Translations under genes and position numbers: made by a program
In this document: positions 25,450 to 33,852 of the stretch, one piece after another
How the letters are laid out: every line of letters starts with the position of its first letter
Position numbering within the stretch: position 1 is the first letter of the stretch
NCBI GenBank assembly: GCA_963841815.1
Contig: CAWJEE010000016.1
Location: forward strand, 1 to 64,000
DNA length: 64,000 nucleotides
Reading direction: 5' to 3'
Source of the DNA: JAOUJD01 sp963841815
GTDB taxonomy: Bacteria > Pseudomonadota > Gammaproteobacteria > Burkholderiales > Burkholderiaceae_F
Notes under the pieces: generated by a model
Databases searched by the model: none
What the model saw: the letters and a program-made list of their open reading frames with translations, nothing else
Told to the model about the DNA's origin: nothing

Positions 25450-26615
25450 GATCCCTCGTCGCCGCCGCCGGCCTCGCCCTCGCAGCATGCGCGACGCCGC
25501 CCGGGCAGCGTCCGCCGGCGCCAGAGGGGCTGTTCGCCGACGCGCTCTTCGGCCCGCCGACCGAGCCGGTCGGCGCGGACGGAATCTTCGCGCTGAGCGC
25601 CGACATGCGCCGCTACGCCCAGACGGAGATGACGCCGCTGATCCGCAAGCACGGCCCGCAGGGCGCGCTGGTCGAGGCGCTCTACCGCAACGGTCTCCTG
25701 AAGCTCGAGTACGAGTCGACGGTCACCCGCAACGCGGCCGAGGCGTTCGAGGCGCGGGCCGGCAACTGCCTGTCGCTCGTCATCATGACGGCGGCGTTCG
25801 CCCGGGAACTCGGGCTGCAAGTGAGCTACCAGAGCGCCTACCTGGAGCAGGCATGGAGCCGAAAGTGGGACCTCTTGATACTCAATGGCCATGTCAATGT
25901 CACGCTGGCCCAGCGATCTATGTTGGCGAGGCGACCATCGAGTTTGGGCGCGCATTGGAGCCCGCATGACGTGACCATCGACTTCCTGCCGCAGGAAGAG
26001 CTGCGCAGCCTGAAGACGATCGAGATCCCGGAGTCGCTCGTCGTCGCGATGTTCATGAACAACCGGTCGGTCGAGGCGCTCGCGCAGGGGCGGCTCGACG
26101 ACGCATACACCTGGGCGCGCGAGGCGGTCCGCGCCGATCCGTCCTTCCTCGCCGCGCAGAACACGCTCGGCGTCGTCTACCTGCGCCGCGGCGCCCTCGC
26201 ACAGGCGGGTGCCGTGTTCGAACACGTGCTCGCGGCCGATCCGAAGCACACCCGCGCGCTCGCGAACCTGGTCGAAGTCGCCAGCCGCGCCGGTCGCGAC
26301 GACGAGGCCGTGCGACTGCGAGCCCGCCTGGCGCAGCTCGAGCCCGAGCCGCCGCTTCACTTCTTCAACCTCGGCATGGCGGCGATGCAGCGCGACGACT
26401 TCCGCGCCGCGCGCGACCTGTTCGCGAAGGAAGCGGCACGGGGCGATGCGGCGGCCGACGTCCACTTCTGGCTCGGCGTGGCGCACTACCGGCTGGGCGA
26501 CATCGATCGCGCGGCGCGCGAGCTGTCGCTGGCCGCCGAGGCGAGCGCATCGCGCGGCGAGCGCGACCTCTACTCCGCGAAACTCGACCGGCTGCGCGCG
26601 CATCGAGCGCGCTGA
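25434..26615 (+). CDS. Lipoprotein with transglutaminase-like fold and TPR repeats
   Basis: A 393-residue lipoprotein (LALAAC lipobox, Cys19). The N-terminal half has a possible transglutaminase-core triad: Cys112 in GNCLSL, His153 in NGHVNVTL and Asp183 in VTIDF. The C-terminal half (about 205-385) has at least four TPR-like helical pairs, for example AAQNTLGVVYLRRGALAQAG and HFFNLGMAAMQRDDFRAARD. It probably acts in the periplasm on or with another protein. The ATG at 25434 gives the signal peptide at the N-terminus. Confidence 0.8.
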   Translation: MRAVLRSLVAAAGLALAACATPPGQRPPAPEGLFADALFGPPTEPVGADGIFALSADMRRYAQTEMTPLIRKHGPQGALVEALYRNGLLKLEYESTVTRNAAEAFEARAGNCLSLVIMTAAFARELGLQVSYQSAYLEQAWSRKWDLLILNGHVNVTLAQRSMLARRPSSLGAHWSPHDVTIDFLPQEELRSLKTIEIPESLVVAMFMNNRSVEALAQGRLDDAYTWAREAVRADPSFLAAQNTLGVVYLRRGALAQAGAVFEHVLAADPKHTRALANLVEVASRAGRDDEAVRLRARLAQLEPEPPLHFFNLGMAAMQRDDFRAARDLFAKEAARGDAAADVHFWLGVAHYRLGDIDRAARELSLAAEASASRGERDLYSAKLDRLRAHRAR

Positions 26616-26781
26616 TCGCGCCGACCAGCGCGGCGTGTTGTTGCGCGCCGGCGACGAGCACGCGAGCTGAACAGCGATTCTCGCGCTTATCGCATCAACT
26701 TCTCCCGCGATCGCAGGCAGACTTCGTTCGTCGTCTGCAGGTGCGGGAGATCGGGATGGCTATGACCGCGGGTCGGGTGTC

Positions 26782-26979
26782 GTGATGGGCGCGCAGCGAA
26801 TCATTCGTCTGTGCAACAACGTCGAACTGCTCGCCGGCACGCTGGACAAGCTGAACGCGCGAGGGCGCGGCGCGAGCGCCCAGGCGGTGCTGCTGCGGAT
26901 GAAGCTCGCGGCGCTGACTGCCGAGCTGGTCGCCGCCGACGTGATCGAACGCGCGCGGCAACGCTCGGCGATCAGTTAG
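26782..26979 (+). CDS. Possible small protein, 65 residues
   Basis: Reading frame starting GTG-ATG (26782/26785) with MGAQRIIRLCNNVELLAGTL, predicted all-helical and Leu/Ala-rich. There is no convincing SD and no recognised family. Kept because the product is of sensible composition and fills an otherwise empty 370-base stretch. It is convergent with the Bug receptor gene, 9 bases away. Confidence 0.3.
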   Translation: MMGAQRIIRLCNNVELLAGTLDKLNARGRGASAQAVLLRMKLAALTAELVAADVIERARQRSAIS

Positions 26980-26988
26980 CCGGCGGCG

Positions 26989-27939
26989 CTACTTCGCCTT
27001 GCCGAGCCCCAGTTTCCTGGCGGCGTCGGTGTAGAGGTTGACCTTTTCCTTCATGAAGGCGTCCATCCCGTCGACGCCGACGTTGACGAGCTCGAAGCCG
27101 CTCTTGGCCGCAAGCTCCTTCATCTCCGGATCGCTGTTCAGCGCGGCCCACAGGTCGGACATCCGCTTGCGCTGCTCGGACGTCGAAGACTTCGGCATGC
27201 CGATCCCGCGGTAGGCACCGTCGACCCAGTCCACGCCCAGTTCCCTGAAAGTCGGCACGTCGGGCATCAGCGGGTGGCGCTTGTCCATCGCGATCGCGAG
27301 CGGGCGCAAGCGCTGCTTGTTGTTGATCGCGAACGCCGAGTACGTCATCGCGCCGTCGACGTGGCCGGCGAACACCGAGGTCTGCATGTCGCCCGTGCCC
27401 TTGAACGGCACGTAGGTCGTCTTCACTCCGAAAGCCGCATTCATCCGCTCGTGAGCCGCGTGGTTCGCCGAGTTCAGGCCAGAGCCCCCGAGGTTGATCT
27501 TGCCCGGTTCCGCCTTGGCCGCCTTGATGAAGTCCTGGAACGTCTTGATCGGGCTCTCCACCCGCACCACCAGCGTGTCCGGCGTGTAATGAAACCAGTA
27601 GACCGGCACGATGTCGTCGGTCTTGTACTGGACCTGGCCCTCGAGGGGCTGGAACACGATGTGCGGCAGGTTGACGCCGACGACGTTCAGGCCGTCGGCT
27701 GGCAACTGGTTCATCTGCGCCCACATCAGGCCGCCGCCCGCGCCCGGCTTGTACTGGATGATGGTGTCGACCTTTGGGCACTTCTTCTTCAGCACCATCT
27801 GCTGATGGCGCGCCGAGAGGTCGGACTCGCCGCCGGGCGAGAACGCCTGCCAGTACATCACGTTCTTCTCCGGGCACGGCTGCGCCGATGCCGCGGACGC
27901 AAGGCACAGGGCCAGCAGGGCCAGCACTTTCTTCATCAA
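26989..27939 (-). CDS. Bug-family (tripartite tricarboxylate transporter) substrate-binding protein
   Basis: A 316-residue periplasmic receptor. The signal peptide MMKKVLALLALCLASAASAQ is followed by the Bug/TctC fold: FSPGGESDLSARHQQMVL, YKPGAGGGLMWAQMNQ, VPFKGTGDMQTSVFAGHVDGA and DVPTFRELGVDW. Such receptors usually bind carboxylates. No TctA/TctB membrane genes are nearby, so it must work with permeases encoded elsewhere or as a sensor. A strong SD (AAGGAGA) precedes it. It lies 24 bases downstream of the dehydrogenase gene, so the two are probably one operon. Confidence 0.92.
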   Translation of the reverse strand: MMKKVLALLALCLASAASAQPCPEKNVMYWQAFSPGGESDLSARHQQMVLKKKCPKVDTIIQYKPGAGGGLMWAQMNQLPADGLNVVGVNLPHIVFQPLEGQVQYKTDDIVPVYWFHYTPDTLVVRVESPIKTFQDFIKAAKAEPGKINLGGSGLNSANHAAHERMNAAFGVKTTYVPFKGTGDMQTSVFAGHVDGAMTYSAFAINNKQRLRPLAIAMDKRHPLMPDVPTFRELGVDWVDGAYRGIGMPKSSTSEQRKRMSDLWAALNSDPEMKELAAKSGFELVNVGVDGMDAFMKEKVNLYTDAARKLGLGKAK

Positions 27940-27963
27940 CGTCTCCTTGGTTGTGGTGCGCGC

Positions 27964-29055
27964 TCAGGCGGCGCGCTTGTTCGTCGAAATCCTCGCGACC
28001 TCCGCGCACACCGCCTCGGTCACCTGCCGTGTCGTCGCCGTGCCGCCGAGGTCGCGCGTGTGCAGCGCCGGGTTGGCCGTCACGTGCTCGATCGCCTGCA
28101 TGACACGCCGCGCCGCGGCCGTCTCGCCGAGGTGCTCGAGCATCATCACCACCGACCAGAACGTGCCGAGCGGATTGGCCAGCCCCTTGCCCATGATGTC
28201 GAAGGCCGACCCGTGGATCGGCTCGAACATCGATGGATAGCGGCGCTCCGGGTCGATGTTGCCGGTGGGCGCGATGCCGAGGCTGCCCGCGAGCGCGGCG
28301 GCGAGGTCGCTGAGGATGTCGGCGTGCAGGTTGGTCGCGACGATCGTGTCGAGCGACGCCGGCCGGTTGACCATGCGCGCCGTCGCCGCGTCGACCAGTT
28401 CCTTGTCCCAGCGCACGTCGGGGAACTCCTGCGCGACCTGCACGGCGATCTCGTCCCACATCACCATCGCGTGGCGCTGGGCGTTGGACTTGGTGATCAC
28501 CGTCAGCAGCCTGCGCGGACGCGATCGCGCCAGCGCGAAGGCGAAGCGCATGATCCGCTCGACGCCGGCGCGCGTCATCAGCGACAGGTCGGTGGCGACT
28601 TCGATCGGATGGCCCTGGTGTGCACGCCCGCCGACTCCGGCGTATTCGCCCTCGGTGTTCTCGCGCACGATCACCCAGTCGAGGTCTGCCGGCGCGCAGC
28701 GCTTCAGCGGCGCGTCGATGCCGGGCAGGATGCGGGTCGGCCGCACGTTGGCGTACTGGTCGAAGCCCTGGCAGATCTTCAGCCGCAGGCCCCACAGCGT
28801 GATGTGGTCCGGGATGTGCGGGTCGCCGGCGGAGCCGAACAGGATCGCGTCCTGGCCGCGCAGCGCGTCGAGGCCGTCGGCCGGCATCATCAGGCCGTGC
28901 CGCCGGTAGTAGTCGCCGCCCCAGTCGAATTCCGTGAACTCGAAACGCAGCGACGGGTCCGCCGCGGCGAGCGCCTCCAGCACGGTGCGGCCGGCCGGCA
29001 CCACCTCCTTGCCGATACCGTCGCCGGGAATCAGCGCGATGCGCCAAGTCTTCAT
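27964..29055 (-). CDS. Tartrate/D-malate/isopropylmalate-type dehydrogenase
   Basis: Member of the isocitrate/isopropylmalate dehydrogenase family, 363 residues. It starts WRIALIPGDGIGKEVVPAG and contains RENTEGEYAGVGG and SLDTIVATNLHADILSDLAAAL. The C-terminal metal/NAD region GNIDPERRYPSMFEPIHGSA follows. The pattern YANVRPTR with ITLWGLRLKICQGFDQ is close to tartrate dehydrogenase/decarboxylase and D-malate dehydrogenase (TtuC/DmlA) rather than LeuB. It probably oxidises a 2-hydroxy-dicarboxylate; co-location with a carboxylate-type receptor agrees. The exact substrate is not shown. Confidence 0.88.
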   Translation of the reverse strand: MKTWRIALIPGDGIGKEVVPAGRTVLEALAAADPSLRFEFTEFDWGGDYYRRHGLMMPADGLDALRGQDAILFGSAGDPHIPDHITLWGLRLKICQGFDQYANVRPTRILPGIDAPLKRCAPADLDWVIVRENTEGEYAGVGGRAHQGHPIEVATDLSLMTRAGVERIMRFAFALARSRPRRLLTVITKSNAQRHAMVMWDEIAVQVAQEFPDVRWDKELVDAATARMVNRPASLDTIVATNLHADILSDLAAALAGSLGIAPTGNIDPERRYPSMFEPIHGSAFDIMGKGLANPLGTFWSVVMMLEHLGETAAARRVMQAIEHVTANPALHTRDLGGTATTRQVTEAVCAEVARISTNKRAA

Positions 29056-29167
29056 CGTCGTCCCTTCGTGGCGAATGCGAGCCCCGGAGTGTAGGGGCGC
29101 GGCGCGGTCAGGCGGCCCCGTCGGCGACCATCGCGCCGGCCTGCGCAGCGGCCGCCTCTCCTTCGGT

Positions 29168-29896
29168 TCAAGGCGGGTCCTCGGTCGCCAGCGCACGGCC
29201 AGACAGGACCTGTTGGACGAAGGCCGCTCCGTTTCCCGGCCGCTCGAAGTGCCGATACGACTGGGCGCCAAACCGGTTCGGGTCGAGCAGGTAGACGGTC
29301 AAGCCGATCTCGCGCGCGGACTCGAATCCCTCCCCCGGGAAGCGCGCGAGCAACCACTCCCGCGCCGAAGGCTCCAGCGTCGCGAACATCGTCACATAGG
29401 CGATGTACTCGTGCGCGACGACCGTGGGCCGCGCCACCTTGAAGTTCGCTGCGGCGATGTGGTGGCCGACCTCGTGCGCGACGAGGCTGCGGTGCACGGC
29501 GGCGTCCACCGGCACGTCGGCCGCGAGCGGGAGCTTGCGGCACTCGGACAGGTTCAACATGTAGATGCGGTCGTCGGCCTTCACCTTGCATCCATAGGCG
29601 CGCGCGCCGTGCTGGACCTCGGGCAGCGCCTCGACCAGGCGAACCTCCGCCGCCGCGTTCGTGTCGAGGCCGAGTGACGCGAGGAACTTCACGGCCGCGA
29701 CGACTCCCTGGCACGCGCTCTCCACCTCGGCGCGATCGACTCCGCGCACCGACACGTTCGTGCCGGCGCACCGCAGGCCTTCATCGGCGAGCGCAGGCTG
29801 GCTCCAGGCCAGTGCGAACGCGAGGGCCGTGGCTCCGGCGGCTGCCGCCATGCGAATCGGGTTCCGCGTGTTCCTCGAGCGCGACTCCGGCCTCAT
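29168..29896 (-). CDS. Exported HExxH protein (putative zinc peptidase, unrecognised family)
   Basis: Exported protein of about 242 residues. From ATG 29896 a basic n-region (RSRNTRNPIR) precedes a hydrophobic helix and ALADEG, a likely signal-peptide cleavage site. The mature part has four cysteines and the motif HEVGHH at residues 141-146. A second helix, VVAHEYIAYVTMF, has Glu163 placed like the third zinc ligand of gluzincins. It ends near DPNRFGAQSYRHF. It may belong to a DUF6639-like family, but I am not certain. An upstream start at 29941 is possible. It is downstream of, and codirectional with, the BCS1-like gene. Confidence 0.75.
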   Translation of the reverse strand: MRPESRSRNTRNPIRMAAAAGATALAFALAWSQPALADEGLRCAGTNVSVRGVDRAEVESACQGVVAAVKFLASLGLDTNAAAEVRLVEALPEVQHGARAYGCKVKADDRIYMLNLSECRKLPLAADVPVDAAVHRSLVAHEVGHHIAAANFKVARPTVVAHEYIAYVTMFATLEPSAREWLLARFPGEGFESAREIGLTVYLLDPNRFGAQSYRHFERPGNGAAFVQQVLSGRALATEDPP

Positions 29897-29960
29897 CTCG
29901 TCTGGCTTCGGTGCCTTGGTGGGTCGCGCCAGGTGCGACAAAGCGTTGCCGTCGCTCGCG

Positions 29961-31217
29961 TCAGGCGACCCGCACGGCGCCGGACCTGGCCGGCTCGCGG
30001 AACGACCGCAGCGCTTCCTCGACGGACTCGGCCTTCAGCAGTTGCTCCTGCACCTGCGCCGGCGACCAGCGATCGGGCGCCACCTCACTGGCGAAGCGCG
30101 CCGCCGCCGAAGCGTCGTCGAAGAACTTCAGGAACATGCGCTCGAGCTGGCTGGCGTCGCACAGGCCGAGCTCCATGCGAAAGTCGACCCGCCCCGAGCG
30201 GATCGCCGCTTCGTCGATCAGGTCCGGATGGTTGGTGGTCAGGAACACGACCGAGCCCTCGTGCGCCGCCACGCCGTCCAGCGCGTTGATGAAGCCCGAG
30301 TACGAGACCTTCACGCTCGTGTCGGCCTTGTCCCGCTGGCGGAAGAACGCGTCGACGTCCTCGATCAGGATCACCGAGCGCTGCGGCACCGACGACAGCA
30401 GGTTGGCGATCTTCTCGTCGTTGACCGTCGGCGATGCCAGCGACAGCACGCAGACGTTGAGCTTGAGCTCGGAGGCGAGCGCCGTCACGAGCGAGGTCTT
30501 GCCCGTGCCCGGAGGCCCGTAGAGCAGGTAGCCGCGCCGCCACGGAATGCCGAGCGCTTCGTAGCGGTCGTGCGAGGCGAAGAAGCGGTCGAGGTCGGCG
30601 ATGATGTCCTCCTTCTGCCCGGCCTTCAGCACCACCGATTCGAGCTTGCGGTTGTTGCCCAGCCGCGCGCGCATCCACTCGTTGTTGTACGGGCTCGGCA
30701 TGTAGACCGCGATGCGGTTCAGCTCGCGGGCGATCCGATGCTCCATCGCCGCGTGGACGACCGCCTCCAGCGGCCCCTTGTCCCGCCCGGGCGTGGACAG
30801 GCTGATCTTCTCGAAGATCGTCGGGCCGGACTGGATCTCGCGCTTCATCCACATCACGCGCCCGTCGAGGTAGAAGATGTGGAAGCCTTCCCCGGGCGAC
30901 AGCACGGTGAGCGGCCGCCCGCCCTGCTGCAGTTCGTCGTGCAGGCTCTGGTAGCTGGTGCCCTGGCGGACGGCGCGCGCGGTGAAGTTGTTCAGCCGCC
31001 GCAATGCCTCGCGGCTGTCCATGTACTCGACGAACGCGGGAAACATCAGCTCGTCGCGCGAGTCGACCGTGAGCGTGCTGACGAAGAAGTGCTTGGCCCA
31101 GCCGAACACCTTGGCCGGCACGTCGCGCAGCCACACGGCCAGCAGGCCGAACAGCGCCAGCGTCACCCCGCCGGTGACGAGTGGGCTGCCGCCCAGCAGA
31201 CCGTCGAGCCAATCCAT
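29961..31217 (-). CDS. BCS1-like AAA ATPase
   Basis: A 418-residue protein. An N-terminal membrane segment (VTGGVTLALFGLLAVWLRDV) leads into a BCS1-specific domain (DELMFPAFVEYMDSREALRR to about residue 200). An AAA+ domain follows: Walker A GPPGTGKTS, Walker B VILIEDVDAFF, sensor VVFLTTNHPD and arginine finger AIRSGRVD. In mitochondria BCS1 translocates the folded Rieske protein for complex III. The role of bacterial homologues is unknown, and no Rieske or cytochrome bc1 gene lies nearby. It is divergent from the alcohol dehydrogenase gene. Confidence 0.88.
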   Translation of the reverse strand: MDWLDGLLGGSPLVTGGVTLALFGLLAVWLRDVPAKVFGWAKHFFVSTLTVDSRDELMFPAFVEYMDSREALRRLNNFTARAVRQGTSYQSLHDELQQGGRPLTVLSPGEGFHIFYLDGRVMWMKREIQSGPTIFEKISLSTPGRDKGPLEAVVHAAMEHRIARELNRIAVYMPSPYNNEWMRARLGNNRKLESVVLKAGQKEDIIADLDRFFASHDRYEALGIPWRRGYLLYGPPGTGKTSLVTALASELKLNVCVLSLASPTVNDEKIANLLSSVPQRSVILIEDVDAFFRQRDKADTSVKVSYSGFINALDGVAAHEGSVVFLTTNHPDLIDEAAIRSGRVDFRMELGLCDASQLERMFLKFFDDASAAARFASEVAPDRWSPAQVQEQLLKAESVEEALRSFREPARSGAVRVA

Positions 31218-31322
31218 GCCGTGCTCCGAGTCTTCGGGAAAGTCTGGCGATCCTAGCAGCCGGGCGCTCTATCTCCTGCGGTACATTGGCCCCGCATCCA
31301 ACCGTCACTCAGCGAGGCGCAC

Positions 31323-32372
31323 GTGTTATCCAGCAAAGGCTACGCCGCTCAATCGGCCACCACTCCCTTGTCTCCATTCGCGTTCGAGCGGCGCGACCCG
31401 GGTCCCGCCGACGTCCAGATCGACATCGTCTATTGCGGTGTCTGCCACTCCGACCTGCACACCGCGCGCGGCGAATGGCCGGGCACGCGTTACCCCTGCG
31501 TCCCGGGGCACGAAATCGTCGGCCGCGTCGCGCGCGTCGGCGGCCAGGTGTCGAAGTTCAGGATGGGCGACCTCGTCGGCGTCGGCTGCCTGGTCGACAG
31601 CTGCCGCAAGTGCGCCTCGTGCGCCGAAGGTCTCGAGCAGTACTGCGAGAACGGCTTCACCGGCACGTACAACGGCCCGGAGCAGGGCACGGGCAACAAC
31701 ACGTACGGCGGGTATTCGAACCGGATCGTCGTCGACGAGAAGTTCGTGCTGAAGATCCGTCACCCCGAGGAGCAGCTCGCCGCGGTGGCGCCGCTGCTGT
31801 GCGCAGGGATCACGACGTGGTCGCCCTTGCGCAAGTGGGAGGTCGGCCCCGGCCAGACGGTCGGTGTCGTCGGCCTGGGCGGCCTCGGGCACATGGGCGT
31901 CAAGCTCGCCCGCGCGCTCGGCGCCAACGTCGTGCTGTTCACGACGTCGCCGAACAAGGCCGCCGACGCGATCAGGCTCGGCGCGCACGAAGTCGTGATC
32001 TCGACCGATCGCAAGGCGATGGCCGAGCAGCGCAACCGTTTCGACTTCATCCTGAACACCGTGGCCGCGCCGCACGACCTCGATCCCTTCCTCGGCATGC
32101 TGAAGCGGGACGGCTCGCTGGTGCTGGTCGGCGCCCCGTCGTCGCCGCACCCGTCGCCCGGGGTGTTCAACCTGATCTTCAAGCGGCGCAGCCTCGCGGG
32201 CTCGCTGATCGGCGGCATCGCGGAGACGCAGGAGATGCTCGACTTCTGCGCCGAGCAAGGCATCGTCTCCGACATCGAGATGATCCCGATCGCGTCGATC
32301 AACGATGCCTACGAACGGATGCTGAAGAGCGACGTGAAGTACCGCTTCGTGATCGACATGGCGACGCTCTAG
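31323..32372 (+). CDS. Zinc-dependent NAD(P) alcohol dehydrogenase (YahK-like)
   Basis: A 349-residue medium-chain dehydrogenase/reductase. The catalytic zinc site includes CGVCHSDLH (Cys and His ligands) and GHEIVGRV. The structural zinc cysteines are CRKCASCAEGLEQYC. The nucleotide-binding motif is GVVGLGGLGHMGV. It is most like the YahK/cinnamyl-alcohol-dehydrogenase group that reduces aldehydes with NADPH. The GTG at 31323 is the likely start. It is convergent with the GTPase gene, 13 bases apart. Confidence 0.92.
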   Translation: MLSSKGYAAQSATTPLSPFAFERRDPGPADVQIDIVYCGVCHSDLHTARGEWPGTRYPCVPGHEIVGRVARVGGQVSKFRMGDLVGVGCLVDSCRKCASCAEGLEQYCENGFTGTYNGPEQGTGNNTYGGYSNRIVVDEKFVLKIRHPEEQLAAVAPLLCAGITTWSPLRKWEVGPGQTVGVVGLGGLGHMGVKLARALGANVVLFTTSPNKAADAIRLGAHEVVISTDRKAMAEQRNRFDFILNTVAAPHDLDPFLGMLKRDGSLVLVGAPSSPHPSPGVFNLIFKRRSLAGSLIGGIAETQEMLDFCAEQGIVSDIEMIPIASINDAYERMLKSDVKYRFVIDMATL

Positions 32373-32385
32373 CGCGCCGCCGCGA

Positions 32386-33852
32386 TCAGCCGGCCAGCAG
32401 CGGCGCCGGCACGCGGCCCGGATAGAGCCGCTCCAGCGAGTGCGCCGTGACGGCGCGCAGCATGTCGACCAGCCGGTCCTCGACCGGCTCCCCGGAGCGC
32501 GCGGCCTGCCACGACGCGTGGAGCGCGTCGCGCTGTCCGGCCATCGCTTGCTCCACTTCGCCCTGCCAGAAGGACGGCGCCTCGCCTTCGACGTAGCGGC
32601 CGCGTCCGCGCCCGAAGTGCGCCACCGCCAGGTAACGCAGCACGCCGGATCGCACCAGGCCGTCCAGGAACTCGTCGGACCACTTCACGGCCGGACGCTC
32701 GGCGCCGCGCAGGACATTGACGCCGCGCGCCAGCCCGGCCCCTGCAAGCCCGCCGACCACGCCGCCGACCAGCATGCCGGCGCCGAACGTCAGTCCGCCC
32801 GCGGCGAGATCCGCCTTCAGGCCGGTCAGCGCTCCGGTGACGATGCTGCCGAGCAGGGCGGCGCGCCCTTCGTCGAGTTGGGCCGGCATGGAAAAGTTGT
32901 CCTGCATGCGCTCGAGCACGGCTTGGGTCGCGCTGCCTTCGAGCCCGTGCAGCGCAATCAACCGGTCCGTGGCCGCGCGGATCGAGTCGTCGAGCCGCTC
33001 GGCCAGCGACGCCATGGCGCGCTCGCGCGCCGGGTCCGGCTCGTGGCGGCCGACGCCCATCGCGCGCAGCAGCTTCTGCGGCGCGCTCACGGACTCCGGA
33101 TCCACCGGCTCCGCATCGCGTGCGGCGGTCGCCAGTTCCTCTGCGAGCACGCGCATTGACGCGTCGAAGCGCTCGAGGTTCGCGTGCTCCCTGGCGGCCT
33201 GCAGCCGCGCCAGCGCATCGCGGCGGGACGGCAACGCCGCGGCGATCGCGTCGAACAGCACGCGCTCCTGCACCCAGCAGCGCGCGAACGCGTCGAAGGC
33301 CAGCACGTCGTTCACGATGCCGTGCGGGGCAAGGTGCGCTCGCCAGCGCTCGACGTCGCGCTGCTCGTCCTCGCCGCCGCCCGGCGGGCCGACCTGGTTC
33401 AGCAGCACGATGACCGGTTTGCCGATCCAGCGCAGCACCTGCATCTCGAACGCGACGTAGCCGGCGTCGTGAGGGTCCTCGGCGGCGTTGACGAGGTAGA
33501 GCACGGCCTCCGCGCTGTCGCGCGCCGCCCGCACCGCCTGCTGGCTGCACCAGAAGGGACGGTCGCTGTAGCGGTCCCACACTTCGCGCAGCAGCCAGCC
33601 GAGCGGGTTGTCGGCCACGCGCAGCCGCTGCACGAGCTTGGCCGAGTCGCCGAAGCCCGGCGTGTCGGTCAGGCGCAGCACGTCGCCTTCGGCACTCGTC
33701 AGCAGCGTGTGCGACTCGGCGACATCGGTGACGTGCGGCGCGTCGCGCACCTCGCCGACATCGCGGCCGAGCAGTGTGCGCGCCAGCGTCGTCTTGCCGG
33801 CGTTGGTGTGGGAGATCAGGGCGATCTCGATGGCCGCCGGTTCGATCGTCAC
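32386..33852 (-). CDS. GTPase with DUF3482 domain
   Basis: A 488-residue protein. The N-terminal GTPase domain has P-loop SHTNAGKTTLART near residue 14, switch II DTPGFGD and the base-recognition segment VLLNQVG (NxxG-like instead of NKxD). The C-terminal half is DUF3482, containing a glycine-rich hydrophobic hairpin (FGAGMLVGGVVGGLAGAGLARG) that could insert in the membrane. The GTG start overlaps the stop of the upstream DUF2868 gene by four bases, so the two proteins are made together and probably act together at the membrane. The process is unknown. Confidence 0.88.
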   Translation of the reverse strand: MTIEPAAIEIALISHTNAGKTTLARTLLGRDVGEVRDAPHVTDVAESHTLLTSAEGDVLRLTDTPGFGDSAKLVQRLRVADNPLGWLLREVWDRYSDRPFWCSQQAVRAARDSAEAVLYLVNAAEDPHDAGYVAFEMQVLRWIGKPVIVLLNQVGPPGGGEDEQRDVERWRAHLAPHGIVNDVLAFDAFARCWVQERVLFDAIAAALPSRRDALARLQAAREHANLERFDASMRVLAEELATAARDAEPVDPESVSAPQKLLRAMGVGRHEPDPARERAMASLAERLDDSIRAATDRLIALHGLEGSATQAVLERMQDNFSMPAQLDEGRAALLGSIVTGALTGLKADLAAGGLTFGAGMLVGGVVGGLAGAGLARGVNVLRGAERPAVKWSDEFLDGLVRSGVLRYLAVAHFGRGRGRYVEGEAPSFWQGEVEQAMAGQRDALHASWQAARSGEPVEDRLVDMLRAVTAHSLERLYPGRVPAPLLAG

